NCBI GenBank assembly: GCA_029266615.1
Contig: JAQSWN010000048.1
Location: 1-35,564, forward strand
Reading direction: 5' to 3'
DNA length: 35,564 nucleotides
Source: Polyangiaceae bacterium
GTDB taxonomy: Bacteria; Myxococcota_A; Polyangia; Polyangiales; Polyangiaceae
In this document: piece after piece, positions 19,059 to 26,873 of the stretch
Position numbering within the stretch: the stretch's first letter is position 1
Layout of the letters: each line of letters begins with the position of its first letter
Made by a program: the position numbers and the translations under genes
The notes under the pieces: generated by a model
Database searches by the model: none
The model's input: the letters and a program-made list of their open reading frames with translations, nothing else
What the model was told of the DNA's origin: nothing

Positions 19059-19631
19059 ATGTCTCCTACCCCTCCCCTCGGCTCGCCCCATGTGTCAACG
19101 GAGGCCTCGGGGGATGCGGCCCAGCCGTCCCCGCCGCCGGGTTTCTATCGGCGCTATGGCCGCTGGTTGGCTCTGGCGGGAGGGATGGCCCTCGTGGCGC
19201 TCGCGTACGGTGTCGGTCGTATTCAGGGAGCGGTAGCGCTCAGCGAGGCGGAGGAAGAGCACACTCGGGCCCTCCAGGCTGGCCAGGCACGCTCGGAGGC
19301 TTGCGGTGCCGATCGCGATTTGCTCGAGGCTCGGCGGAGCCTGTCGCTCGTCGCGCTGTCACTCGATCGAAGAAATTTCGGTGTCGCGGAGACTCACCGA
19401 CGAGCTGCCTTGAAGAGGCTGGAGCAGCCATCTTTAACCAGCATGCAGCGGGGCTCCGAGCTTGCCACCACAATCCGCGCGCTGGATTTGGCGGTAGACC
19501 CTGATCCGGGTGCTCAGCGGGAGCGTGTCATCGCAGTCACTGAAGCGCTCGACGGCGTCCTGAGGGCGCGATTCGATCCCGCGCGCGAGCAACCGGTGCG
19601 CGCGCAGAGCGACGCCGGTGCAACGAAGTGA
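19059..19631 (+). CDS. Single-pass membrane protein, unknown function
   Basis: This 190-residue protein has a Pro/Ser-rich cytoplasmic N-terminus and one transmembrane helix (about 36-54, WLALAGGMALVALAYGVGR). A helical, heptad-like domain follows (VALSEAEEEHTRALQAGQARSEA, then DLLEARRSLSLVALSLDRRNFGVAETHRRAALKRL). It probably faces the periplasm and forms a coiled coil. No family is recognised. The ATG at 19059 has no strong Shine-Dalgarno. It ends 85 bp before the convergent NAD kinase gene. Confidence 0.65.
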   Translation: MSPTPPLGSPHVSTEASGDAAQPSPPPGFYRRYGRWLALAGGMALVALAYGVGRIQGAVALSEAEEEHTRALQAGQARSEACGADRDLLEARRSLSLVALSLDRRNFGVAETHRRAALKRLEQPSLTSMQRGSELATTIRALDLAVDPDPGAQRERVIAVTEALDGVLRARFDPAREQPVRAQSDAGATK

Positions 19632-19716
19632 AGGCTGGCGTCAAACGCGGTCCGTCCAGCGCGCACTTCTTCCTCGAGGCAGGCACCGACTCGAGCGCTG
19701 TCCGCCGCCAGCTCGA

Positions 19717-20598
19717 CTAGCGCGCTCGCAGCCCGAGCACCTTCAGAGGCGTATCCGAAAGCGCGAACTCGATTTTGTCGCCCAAACGGACGGCGATCGT
19801 GCGCTGCGGGCCGTCCACGAACAGGCTGCTGTCGTCCATTTTGCTCGTGATGGTGCAGCGCTCGCCAGGCTTCATGATCGCCCGCGCCAGGGCGTTTTTG
19901 CGGCCGCGCGGCGTGTACGGCTCGCGCACGACGAGTTGGAGCTGACGGGACGTAATGGGGAGGATGCGCCCGCCGGCTGAGCGTTGGGCGGCGGTGGAGC
20001 CTGCGGGCGGACCGATCCAGATGCCGCTGGAGCGCTGCGTCTCCGTCACTTTGCCGATGTGCAAAATGTAGCGCGAGGTGCCGGCCGGCGAGTTGTGGCA
20101 AAACAAGGTGTCGTTCAGGACCCGCTTGCTGCGTTGACGGCCGTTGAGCGTCACCGACATGCGCGACAGGGAGAGCGCGCGCAGCTTGCCTTGGAGCGCT
20201 TGCTCCAGGTGAGCGCGGAAGGTCTTGCGCGTGGTGCCGCAGAAGAAGCCCACTGAGTGCTTGGGCGCGCTGTTCACGCCCAAGATGGGCACCTCGTCCA
20301 CGTTGTGAGAGGCGGCGAGGAGCGTGCCGTCACCGCCGACGGCGATGACGAGCTCCGCGTCGCTCGTGTCGAACGCGGCGTTGGCGCGATTGAGTAGCAG
20401 GGATTGAGCGCCCGCGCGGTCTAGCTCCTTCATGACGACCTCCACCGTTCGGAGGTGCTCACCGTGCGAGTCCAGCCAGCTGCGCACGGCGGGGTCCTTC
20501 TTCTTGATGAGGGCGCGAATGCGAGGGTCGCCCTCTTCTTCCACGAAGCGCTGATAGGAAGTGCGCTTCGCGACGACGATGACTCTTGGACCGGACAT
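19717..20598 (-). CDS. nadK: NAD(+)/NADH kinase
   Basis: NAD kinase phosphorylates NAD to NADP. The protein has 293 residues, the usual length. The nucleotide-phosphate motif GGDGTLL is at 88-94 and the second region (LND, 161-163) replaces the more common NE. The GSTAAQRSAGG stretch (about 200-210) is the family's conserved glycine-rich site, preceded by SGIWIGPPA. The remaining C-terminal beta-sandwich (SLFVDGPQRTIAVRLGDKIEF) is typical. The N-terminal ~75 residues carry an insertion (FVEEEGDPRIRALIKKKDPAVRSWLDS) common in non-enteric versions. It lies 46 bp downstream of the Nudix gene on the same strand, probably co-transcribed. Confidence 0.94.
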   Translation of the reverse strand: MSGPRVIVVAKRTSYQRFVEEEGDPRIRALIKKKDPAVRSWLDSHGEHLRTVEVVMKELDRAGAQSLLLNRANAAFDTSDAELVIAVGGDGTLLAASHNVDEVPILGVNSAPKHSVGFFCGTTRKTFRAHLEQALQGKLRALSLSRMSVTLNGRQRSKRVLNDTLFCHNSPAGTSRYILHIGKVTETQRSSGIWIGPPAGSTAAQRSAGGRILPITSRQLQLVVREPYTPRGRKNALARAIMKPGERCTITSKMDDSSLFVDGPQRTIAVRLGDKIEFALSDTPLKVLGLRAR

Positions 20599-20644
20599 TC
20601 TTGGCTCGAGGCGAGCGTAGTGACGCCGCTAGGTTTCGTCCAGC

Positions 20645-21346
20645 TCAGTCCGAGAGCCGACCGCGCGCGAAAAGCTCCGCGAAGCGCCGCAAGCCGACCT
20701 CCGTCTTCACGTCTTCGATGGCGCCGCTGGCGCACCAGGCGAGCGCGTCCGAGAGCGGCACGTCGATGACCTCCCCGAAGCGCTCGAGCGGCGAGCCGTC
20801 GAGCTCGGGCGCGCGACGCTGGCTGGGATCCACGGCGACATGGAAGAAGAACAGCCGCTCGGAGACGATGCCAGGGGACAGAAAGACGCTGTGCCCCAGC
20901 GGCGAAAGGTCCGTGCGTGCGACGTCGAACCCCAGCTCCTCGAAGAGCTCCCGTTGCGCGGTCGCGACCACGCCTTCGGGGGTTTGCTCGCCAGGCTCGA
21001 CGAGGCCGGCCGGCAGCTCCCAGAGGCCGCCGTGGTCGTGCTCGTCGCGAAGCGGGGAGCGCGCTTTGTCCCGCATGGCGACCGGCGGACGCAAGCAGCT
21101 CCGCAGGTAGACGTAAGTGACGCCGCGTGCGTCAGAGTAGTGGGCGAGCATGCAGGCGGCGTCGATGGCGCGTCGGTCCACCTCGTCGTACTCGAAAGGC
21201 TCGCTGGCGGAGCCGTCCGGGTAGTGCGCGCGGAAGCGGCGGCGACGGAGACGCAGGAATCCGCTCGCGCCCTTGGGCGAGAGATCGTCGAGCACCTCCA
21301 ATCGAACGTTGGGAAGCGGGGGCAACCCCGGTGCCTTGAGTTTCAT
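20645..21346 (-). CDS. Nudix hydrolase (ADP-ribose pyrophosphatase-like)
   Basis: The 233-residue protein starts at ATG 21346. It shows a Nudix box beginning GLVEPGE and ending RELFEELGF. The canonical spacing is G-x5-E-x7-RE; here 11 residues separate the first Glu from RE, a 4-residue insertion. The preceding GLWELPAGLVEPGE matches ADP-ribose/nucleoside-diphosphate-sugar pyrophosphatases (NUDT5/NUDT14-like). An N-terminal beta region precedes the Nudix fold. The likely substrate class is a nucleoside diphosphate linked to a sugar, for example ADP-ribose. Being directly upstream of NAD kinase supports a role in NAD(P)/ADP-ribose turnover. It is divergent from the HEAT gene, with only 43 bp between the two starts. 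Confidence 0.88.
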   Translation of the reverse strand: MKLKAPGLPPLPNVRLEVLDDLSPKGASGFLRLRRRRFRAHYPDGSASEPFEYDEVDRRAIDAACMLAHYSDARGVTYVYLRSCLRPPVAMRDKARSPLRDEHDHGGLWELPAGLVEPGEQTPEGVVATAQRELFEELGFDVARTDLSPLGHSVFLSPGIVSERLFFFHVAVDPSQRRAPELDGSPLERFGEVIDVPLSDALAWCASGAIEDVKTEVGLRRFAELFARGRLSD

Positions 21347-21389
21347 GGCCTGGCCCAGTAAGAAAGCGTACTTTCGCACGGAGCCGAGA

Positions 21390-22229
21390 ATGCCCGTCAG
21401 AAATCCTCGCACCCTGATCATCGGCGCAGCTCTCATGCTGGTCGCGCCGCAGCTGCTTGCGGCGCCCAAAGCCGAAAAGCCCACCGCCACGAAGTCGAAG
21501 CTCGACCTGCCGAGCTTACAGAAGTCACTCGAGTCGGGGGACGAATCCCAAGCGCTCGCCGCCCTGGCCCAGATCGGCAGCAGCGGGGAGCCGGCGGGCG
21601 CGCCCCTCGTCGAGCAGGTGCTCGGTCGGGGCGCTAGCGTAGCGGTGTTGTCGCGCGCCATCGAGACCCTCGGCATCTTGGCGCAGCCTTCTTCCGGAAC
21701 CGCGCTCGCGCCGTACGCGCAGCACCGGACGCCAGAGCTACGGCGAGCAGCCTTGCGGGCGCTCATCGCCACCAAGAGCCCGCTCGCCGGGGACGTGCTG
21801 CGCAAAGCCCTGCGCGGGAGCGACGCGTCACAGCGCGCGATCGCCGCGCGCGGCCTGGGAGAGCTCGGCGTGCGCGAGGCGGTACCTGACTTGTTCAGCG
21901 TGCTGCCGAAGGACGTGGCGGAAGCCGCGCAGTCTTTGGGTCAGCTCTGCGTCCACGCCGAGTGCGAGAAGCTGACGGACCTGCTCGGCAAGCTCCGCTT
22001 CGAGGTCATGGAGTCGGCGATCGTGCCGCTCCTACTCCGGCCGCAGCAAGACGTGCCCGACGCACTCAAGCTCAAGGTCGTCGAGCGACTGCGGCGCCTG
22101 GCCACGGCGCCCGCCAACCAGCTCCTTCAAACCGCGCTCGCCAAGTTTCCGCCGGACGGCAGCCCCGCCGTGAAAAAAGGGCTTGAGCGAGCGCTCAAAG
22201 GTTACTCGGCGGTGGAGGAATCCAAATGA
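21390..22229 (+). CDS. Exported HEAT-repeat protein
   Basis: This 279-residue protein starts at ATG 21390 with GGAG 6 bases upstream; the longer open frame upstream overlaps the divergent Nudix gene. A Sec signal peptide is visible (MPVRNPRTLIIGAALMLVA, cleavage near LLAA), followed by a Lys-rich linker. Most of the rest is alpha-solenoid with HEAT-like pairs: DESQALAALAQIGSSGEPAG, VLSRAIETLGILAQPSSG, ELRRAALRALIATKSPLAGDVLRKAL, SQRAIAARGLGELGVREAVPDL. These typically serve as protein-binding scaffolds. It overlaps the next gene by 4 bp (ATGA), so the two are coupled and probably work together in the periplasm. The specific role is unknown. Confidence 0.85.
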   Translation: MPVRNPRTLIIGAALMLVAPQLLAAPKAEKPTATKSKLDLPSLQKSLESGDESQALAALAQIGSSGEPAGAPLVEQVLGRGASVAVLSRAIETLGILAQPSSGTALAPYAQHRTPELRRAALRALIATKSPLAGDVLRKALRGSDASQRAIAARGLGELGVREAVPDLFSVLPKDVAEAAQSLGQLCVHAECEKLTDLLGKLRFEVMESAIVPLLLRPQQDVPDALKLKVVERLRRLATAPANQLLQTALAKFPPDGSPAVKKGLERALKGYSAVEESK

Positions 22230-24022
22230 AGCGCGGGCTCGTTTTCGCGGCGTTGTCGGTCGGCGCGTGCGGCGGCAGCTCGATGCCAAGCGGCTCCGCC
22301 CCGTTTTCGCAGACGTGGCAGTCGGATCAGGGCAAGTCCATCGCGGCGCTGGAACAGCGGCTGCGCGCCGTCAAGGCGCCCGTCGCCACGCCCGTCGCTG
22401 TCGGCGTCAACGAGAACGGACTTTACGGCGTGACTTTGCCGAGCGGCACGCGCTGGACCTATCCGACCAGCGCGGACACGCTGCCCATCGTCGCGGGGAA
22501 CGTGGTCGTGGCGAGCAACGCCGGGAAGCTGTTCGCGTTGGACGCGAAGACGGGGCGCGAGCTGTGGACCATTCCGACGGACGGGCGGGAGCTGCGCGGC
22601 GCGGGCGATGACGGCACGTACACGGTCGCGGTGGTGGCGGGGGAAAGCCCGGGCAAGAGCCGCTTCGTCGCCGTCACTCGTGAGGGTAGTGTCGCCCGCC
22701 AGATCGACTCGACGGTGGATCTCGGCTTTCCCGCCGTGAAGGGAGGCGTCGCCTTCATTCCGTGGAACAACCAGTACGTCTCCGCCGTAGACGTGAAGAG
22801 CGGGGAGGAAGTCGCGCGGCTGCTGCTCCGCGAGATCGTGACGCAGGCGCGCAACTTCAACGGGGAGCTCTGGTTCGGCGAAAAGGGCCTCGTGAAGCTC
22901 GACCCGCAAATTCGCCTCGCGACGACGAACCAGGGGACGCACGTGGAGCTACCGGCGCGGCAACTGCCGGGCAAACCGGTGTGGCTCGGCAGCGGTAACC
23001 AGCTGTGGCCGGTCAAAAGCTCCGCGCGGCTCAAAATTCGTTTGGCCGCGACGCCGACGGCAGACGCGCGGCTCACGAACGGCCAGTACCTGGCCAGCTA
23101 CTTCCGCGTCGTGCTCGGCCTCGCCGAGAAAGACGGCGCCGTGCGCTTCGTACAGTCCCTGAGTGGAGACGCCCTGAGCCTGAGCGCGGGGCAGCGCGGC
23201 TTCGCGGTGTGTGACGCCACCGGCAACGTCACGCTCCTCTCGGAAAAAGGAGGCGCCGCGGGCACGGTGGATCTCGGCGCGAGGCTAACCGCATGCACGG
23301 TCGACATCACGTCGTTGTCGTTCGAGCAAACGAGCGCCCCCCCGGCCCTCGCCGCGCAGATCGGGCAGGCGCTGAACGAGCTCACGCCCGACATGGCCGT
23401 CGCGCAAAAGCTCCTCGTGGACGAGCTCATCAAGCTTCCGGATCCGCAGGTCACGAAAATCCTCATCGACTTGACGAGCAGCACGAAAATCCCTCCGGAC
23501 TTGCGCGGCGCCGCTCGCAAGCTCATCGCCACGCGTCGCTCCGGGAAGGAGTACATGCTGGCGGCCTTGGAGCGCCACTACGACTACGTGTCGGACGTAT
23601 TGCTCCCGCCCCCGCTCGGCCCGCTCGCGGACGCGCTCGCGGCCATGAACGAGGTCTCGGCGACGCCGCTGCTGGCCCGCCATCTCAACGATCCTGCCAA
23701 CGACATGGCGGACGTGGAGCGCGCCGCGATCGCGCTCGGAAAGCTTGCCACGCCGGCCGAATACGAAGAGCTGCGCACCTTTTTCGCCCTTTACCGCGCC
23801 ACTGCAGACGAGCCGTCGCTGGTGAGCGCCGTGGTGGCGGTGGCGGGCGCGCTCCTGCGCATCGGGGGGGCCCCCGGTAAGGCCTTGGTGGAACGCGCAG
23901 CGCAGGACCCGCTCACCCAAAGCGACGTAAAACGCGGCATCACGGCGCTGCTCACGCCGGAAGGCGCGACGCCCGCTGCCGCCAATACACCAAACGTTGC
24001 GCAGAACGCGCAGCGCCCCTAA
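22226..24022 (+). CDS. Lipoprotein with PQQ-like beta-propeller and HEAT-like C-terminus
   Basis: The protein has 598 residues with a short lipoprotein leader (lipobox VGAC, Cys15). Residues ~50-370 hold PQQ-like propeller blades, for example GNVVVASNAGKLFALDAKTGRELWTIPTDG and GGVAFIPWNNQYVSAVDVKSGEEVARL. The C-terminal ~220 residues are helical HEAT-like repeats (DPQVTKILIDLTSSTKIPPDLRGAARKLIATRR, then ALAAMNEVSATPLLARHLNDPANDMADVERAAIALGKLATPAEYEEL). The combination suggests an envelope scaffold, somewhat like BamB with an added solenoid. Whether it binds PQQ is doubtful, since no dehydrogenase active-site residues are visible. It is coupled by an ATGA overlap to the exported HEAT protein and followed 16 bp later by the methyltransferase-like gene. 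Confidence 0.85.
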   Translation: MKRGLVFAALSVGACGGSSMPSGSAPFSQTWQSDQGKSIAALEQRLRAVKAPVATPVAVGVNENGLYGVTLPSGTRWTYPTSADTLPIVAGNVVVASNAGKLFALDAKTGRELWTIPTDGRELRGAGDDGTYTVAVVAGESPGKSRFVAVTREGSVARQIDSTVDLGFPAVKGGVAFIPWNNQYVSAVDVKSGEEVARLLLREIVTQARNFNGELWFGEKGLVKLDPQIRLATTNQGTHVELPARQLPGKPVWLGSGNQLWPVKSSARLKIRLAATPTADARLTNGQYLASYFRVVLGLAEKDGAVRFVQSLSGDALSLSAGQRGFAVCDATGNVTLLSEKGGAAGTVDLGARLTACTVDITSLSFEQTSAPPALAAQIGQALNELTPDMAVAQKLLVDELIKLPDPQVTKILIDLTSSTKIPPDLRGAARKLIATRRSGKEYMLAALERHYDYVSDVLLPPPLGPLADALAAMNEVSATPLLARHLNDPANDMADVERAAIALGKLATPAEYEELRTFFALYRATADEPSLVSAVVAVAGALLRIGGAPGKALVERAAQDPLTQSDVKRGITALLTPEGATPAAANTPNVAQNAQRP

Positions 24023-24038
24023 TGTTGTCCTCCGCTGG

Positions 24039-24977
24039 ATGAGCTTCGAGCAGCTTCGTAAACGCCTGACGGAAGGGCGCCCGCTCGTGTTGGACTCGGA
24101 CACCGGTGCCTCGTTCCGCGCTCGCGGCGTGCTCCTCAGCTCTCCCGGCGCGCTCGGTCAGTTGCTGCGCGAGCGCCCCGGGGAGGTGGAAGCGCATTAC
24201 CGCGCCGAGATCGAGAGCCGGGTGGACGTGCTCTCCGCGCTCACGGCCGACACGACCCCCCGCGCGCTCTCGGAAGTCGGAATGGAGCACCGCGCCGCGC
24301 AGCTCACCGGCCGCGCGGTGGAGCTCGCGCTGGACGCAACGCAGGAGCAAGCTCGCCCCGTCGCCGTGGCGGGTGTGCTGGGCTCGGACATGGTGAGCCC
24401 CATGGCCGCAGACCGTCTGCACGAAGAGCTCACGGAGCACGCGGCCCGGCTCGGCGCCGCCGGCTGTCAGCTCTTGGTCGCTCGTGGTCAAGGCTCCCGC
24501 CTCGGCCTCATGGCTGCCGTCGTCGCCGCGTCGCGCACGGAGCTGCCGACCTGGGCCGTCATCGAGTGCGGGCCCACCGGGGACAGCACCGTGGAGGGCG
24601 ATCCGGCCGAGCTCGTCGCAGCCTTGGCGGACGCGGGCGCGAGCGTGCTTTTGTTCGAGGTGCCTCACATCGAGCTCGGCCTGCGCCAGCTGGAGCGTTT
24701 CCGGGGCGCACTGGAGGCGCAGGGCGTATTCCCGGGGGTCCTCCTCGCCGCGAGCGAAAACGCCGTGCGTGGCTTCGACGATCCGCTGTCTGACCCCGAG
24801 CATTGGGTCGAACGTGCGCTGGATTTGAGCCTTGGCGGAGCCCGCGTCATCGGCGGCGGCGCCGGTACCACCGAGGCGCACACGCACGCCCTCGCGCTGG
24901 CCCTGGGCTCTCTCCACCCATCGATTCCGACCCGCCGCTCGGACACGGAGCTCGATCGCGGACCAGGCAACTGGTAA
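24039..24977 (+). CDS. Homocysteine S-methyltransferase-like protein lacking the zinc cysteines
   Basis: The 312-residue protein follows the homocysteine S-methyltransferase (BHMT/MetH N-terminal) fold from end to end. The opening is LVLDSDTGASFRARGV (family LDGGMGTELxxRG). VEAHYRAEIESRVDVLSALT, ALSEVGMEHRAAQLTGRAVELA and PVAVAGVLGS follow in the usual order. The family's zinc site is a GxNC Cys plus the two Cys of GGCCGTTPxH. Here the last motif is GGGAGTTEAH (272-281), and the region equivalent to GxNC reads LLFEVP. All three zinc-binding cysteines are therefore missing, so normal methyl transfer to homocysteine is unlikely. The ATG at 24039 lies 16 bp after the lipoprotein gene and gshA follows 35 bp later. 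It may be a regulator, a divergent enzyme or a structural relic. Confidence 0.85.
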   Translation: MSFEQLRKRLTEGRPLVLDSDTGASFRARGVLLSSPGALGQLLRERPGEVEAHYRAEIESRVDVLSALTADTTPRALSEVGMEHRAAQLTGRAVELALDATQEQARPVAVAGVLGSDMVSPMAADRLHEELTEHAARLGAAGCQLLVARGQGSRLGLMAAVVAASRTELPTWAVIECGPTGDSTVEGDPAELVAALADAGASVLLFEVPHIELGLRQLERFRGALEAQGVFPGVLLAASENAVRGFDDPLSDPEHWVERALDLSLGGARVIGGGAGTTEAHTHALALALGSLHPSIPTRRSDTELDRGPGNW

Positions 24978-25012
24978 CCGGCCGCGTTCGGCTCTATTAC
25001 CCCTCCCGACCT

Positions 25013-26380
25013 ATGGCCGCGCACACCGAATCTACGCCGAACGACCGTCCAATCCGTGACCTGGACGAGCTTTCAGCACTCTTTTCTGCGGCCGAAAAGC
25101 CCGTCGACCAATTCCGCATCGGCGCGGAGGCGGAAAAGTTCGCCATCCATGCGGACGGCTCGCCCCTTCCCTACGAAGGTGAGGACGGCATCGTCGGCAT
25201 CTTCGACTCCCTTTCGGACTTTGGCTGGGAGCCTGAACGGGAAACTCCGGACGGGCCGGTCGTCTCGCTCCGCCGCGGCAACGCGAGCGTCACGCTGGAG
25301 CCCGGCTCGCAGCTGGAGCTCTCCGGCGCCGCGCTGCCCAACATCCACGAAATCGACGCCGAGTTCCAAAACCACCTGCGTGAGCTCGCGCCCATCTCCA
25401 AGCGCCTCGGGCTGCACTGGCTCGGCGTCGGCTTCCACCCTCTCGCTCGCCAAGAAGACCTCACCTGGGTGCCCAAGCAGCGCTACGCGATCATGCGCGA
25501 GTACCTGCCGGCGCAGGGCCACGCCGCCCACGACATGATGCGCCGCACCGCCACCGTGCAGGCCAACTACGACTTTTCGAGCGAAGCGGACGCGATGAAG
25601 AAGCTCGCGCTCTCGCTCAAGCTCGCGCCCATCGTCCACGCCATGCTCGCCAACTCGCCCCTCAAAGAGGGCAAGCTCGCCGGCACGAAGAGCGTTCGCG
25701 GCGAAGTGTGGCTCCACATGGACCCGACCCGCTCGGGTCTCATTCCCCGCATCTGGCAAACCGTCAAACCGACTTACAAAGATTACGTGGATTGGGCCCT
25801 GGACAGCGGCATGTTCCTCTTCAAACGTGAAGGGAAAGTCGTCGCCAACACCGGGCAAACCTTCCGCGCGTTCATGAAGGACGGCTATGAAGGTCACCGC
25901 GCCACCGTCGCGGACTTCAAGCTCCACCTCCAAACCCTCTTCCCCGAAGCGCGCCTCAAGAACACGCTGGAAGTCCGCAGCTGTGACTCGCTGCCCTCTC
26001 ACCTCTCCATGGCCGTGCCCGCGCTCTTCACGGGGCTGCTCTACGACACGCGCGCCCTCGACCAAGCGACCGAGCTCCTCGCCCCCCTCACGCTAGAAGT
26101 CGTCAATCGCGACCGCCTCGCGCTCGTCCGCCAAGGCCTCACCGCTCCCCTCGGCGACAAGCGCGGCGTCGACTACGCGCAGGCCGTCTACGACCTCGCC
26201 TCGTCCGGCCTCTCGCGCCGCGGCCGCCGCAACGCTCAGAACGAAGACGAGCGCCGCTACCTCAAACCGCTCGAGCGCCTGCTCAGCAAAGCCGAATCCC
26301 CCGCCGACGACGTCGCGCGCGACATCACCGCCGGCACCACGCTGAGCGCCACGGAAATCATCGCCCGCTGCCGCATCTAG
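25013..26380 (+). CDS. gshA: Glutamate-cysteine ligase (plant/proteobacterial type)
   Basis: This enzyme makes gamma-glutamylcysteine from glutamate, cysteine and ATP, the first step of glutathione synthesis. The 455-residue protein matches the plant-type GshA family. Conserved stretches are FRIGAEAEKFAIHADGSPLPYEGEDGI, then NASVTLEPGSQLELSGA, PKQRYAIMREYLP, DMMRRTATVQANYDF, then NTLEVRSCDSLPS where the family has an RGAD-like motif. The ATG at 25013 is used; the open frame extends 70 codons upstream but overlaps the previous gene. No gshB is seen nearby, so the product may be glutathione made elsewhere or another gamma-glutamylcysteine thiol. It closes a four-gene plus-strand set. Confidence 0.93.
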   Translation: MAAHTESTPNDRPIRDLDELSALFSAAEKPVDQFRIGAEAEKFAIHADGSPLPYEGEDGIVGIFDSLSDFGWEPERETPDGPVVSLRRGNASVTLEPGSQLELSGAALPNIHEIDAEFQNHLRELAPISKRLGLHWLGVGFHPLARQEDLTWVPKQRYAIMREYLPAQGHAAHDMMRRTATVQANYDFSSEADAMKKLALSLKLAPIVHAMLANSPLKEGKLAGTKSVRGEVWLHMDPTRSGLIPRIWQTVKPTYKDYVDWALDSGMFLFKREGKVVANTGQTFRAFMKDGYEGHRATVADFKLHLQTLFPEARLKNTLEVRSCDSLPSHLSMAVPALFTGLLYDTRALDQATELLAPLTLEVVNRDRLALVRQGLTAPLGDKRGVDYAQAVYDLASSGLSRRGRRNAQNEDERRYLKPLERLLSKAESPADDVARDITAGTTLSATEIIARCRI

Positions 26381-26873
26381 GGTTCGCCACTTCGTAGCAG
26401 GGCGCGTTCGTCAGTCACCGCGGCGTCAAAAGCTCAGCGGTGCGCGCCCCTCGCCGTCCCCCCACCGCGCACGCGCGACGCCGTTACGGCTCACGTCACG
26501 TCGCCGCGCCGGCCGTCACGGTCACGCCTCTGCGTCGCCCAACTTGATTCGGCAGAGGTGCACCGCCGCCGCCGTCACGCGCGACTTGATTCGGCAGAGG
26601 TGCACCGCCGCGCCGTCACGCGCGACTTGATTCGGCAGAGGTGCACCGCCGCGGCCGTCACGCGCGACTTGATTCGGCAGAGGTAGACCGCCGCGCCCAA
26701 CTTGATTCGGCAGAGGTGCAGGGCCAGGCACGGTCGGCGATCGAATGCGGCAGCGCCGGGCCCCCTCAATGCGCTGAAGTGTCGCGATCCGACTCAGGCG
26801 GACATGAAGCGGTCTGCGCCTTGTAAGGATCGGCGCAGTGCCGGCATATCCCATGAAGCTTTTGGAGAGTTCG
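26381..26873. other. Intergenic region of 493 bp with tandem repeat
   Basis: No convincing gene is seen between gshA and the PEBP gene. The left part is GC-rich without structure. The middle holds the 41/42-bp tandem repeat (listed separately). The right part has a 7-bp inverted repeat (CTGCGCC at 26814-26820, GGCGCAG at 26832-26838). An open frame on the minus strand across the repeat has only repetitive low-information translation. Confidence 0.6.
26542..26718. repeat. Tandem minisatellite, five copies of an ~18-bp core in a 41/42-bp unit
   Basis: The core ACTTGATTCGGCAGAGGT occurs at 26542, 26584, 26625, 26667 and 26700, so periods are 42, 41, 42 and 33 bp. Between cores the filler ACCGCCGC(G/C)GCCGTCACGCGCG is also nearly identical in copies 1-3, and the fourth has a shortened filler ending GCGCCCA. 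Because the fillers are repeats and not unique, this is not a CRISPR array. Copies 1-3 include the palindrome GGTGCACC. Function is unknown; it may be a protein-binding array, a recombination-expanded minisatellite or a structured RNA region. Confidence 0.85.

Noticed and set aside
26542..26718. CRISPR array
   Set aside because: The regular cores look array-like, but the sequences between them are themselves near-identical repeats and too short and GC-rich for spacers. No cas gene is present.
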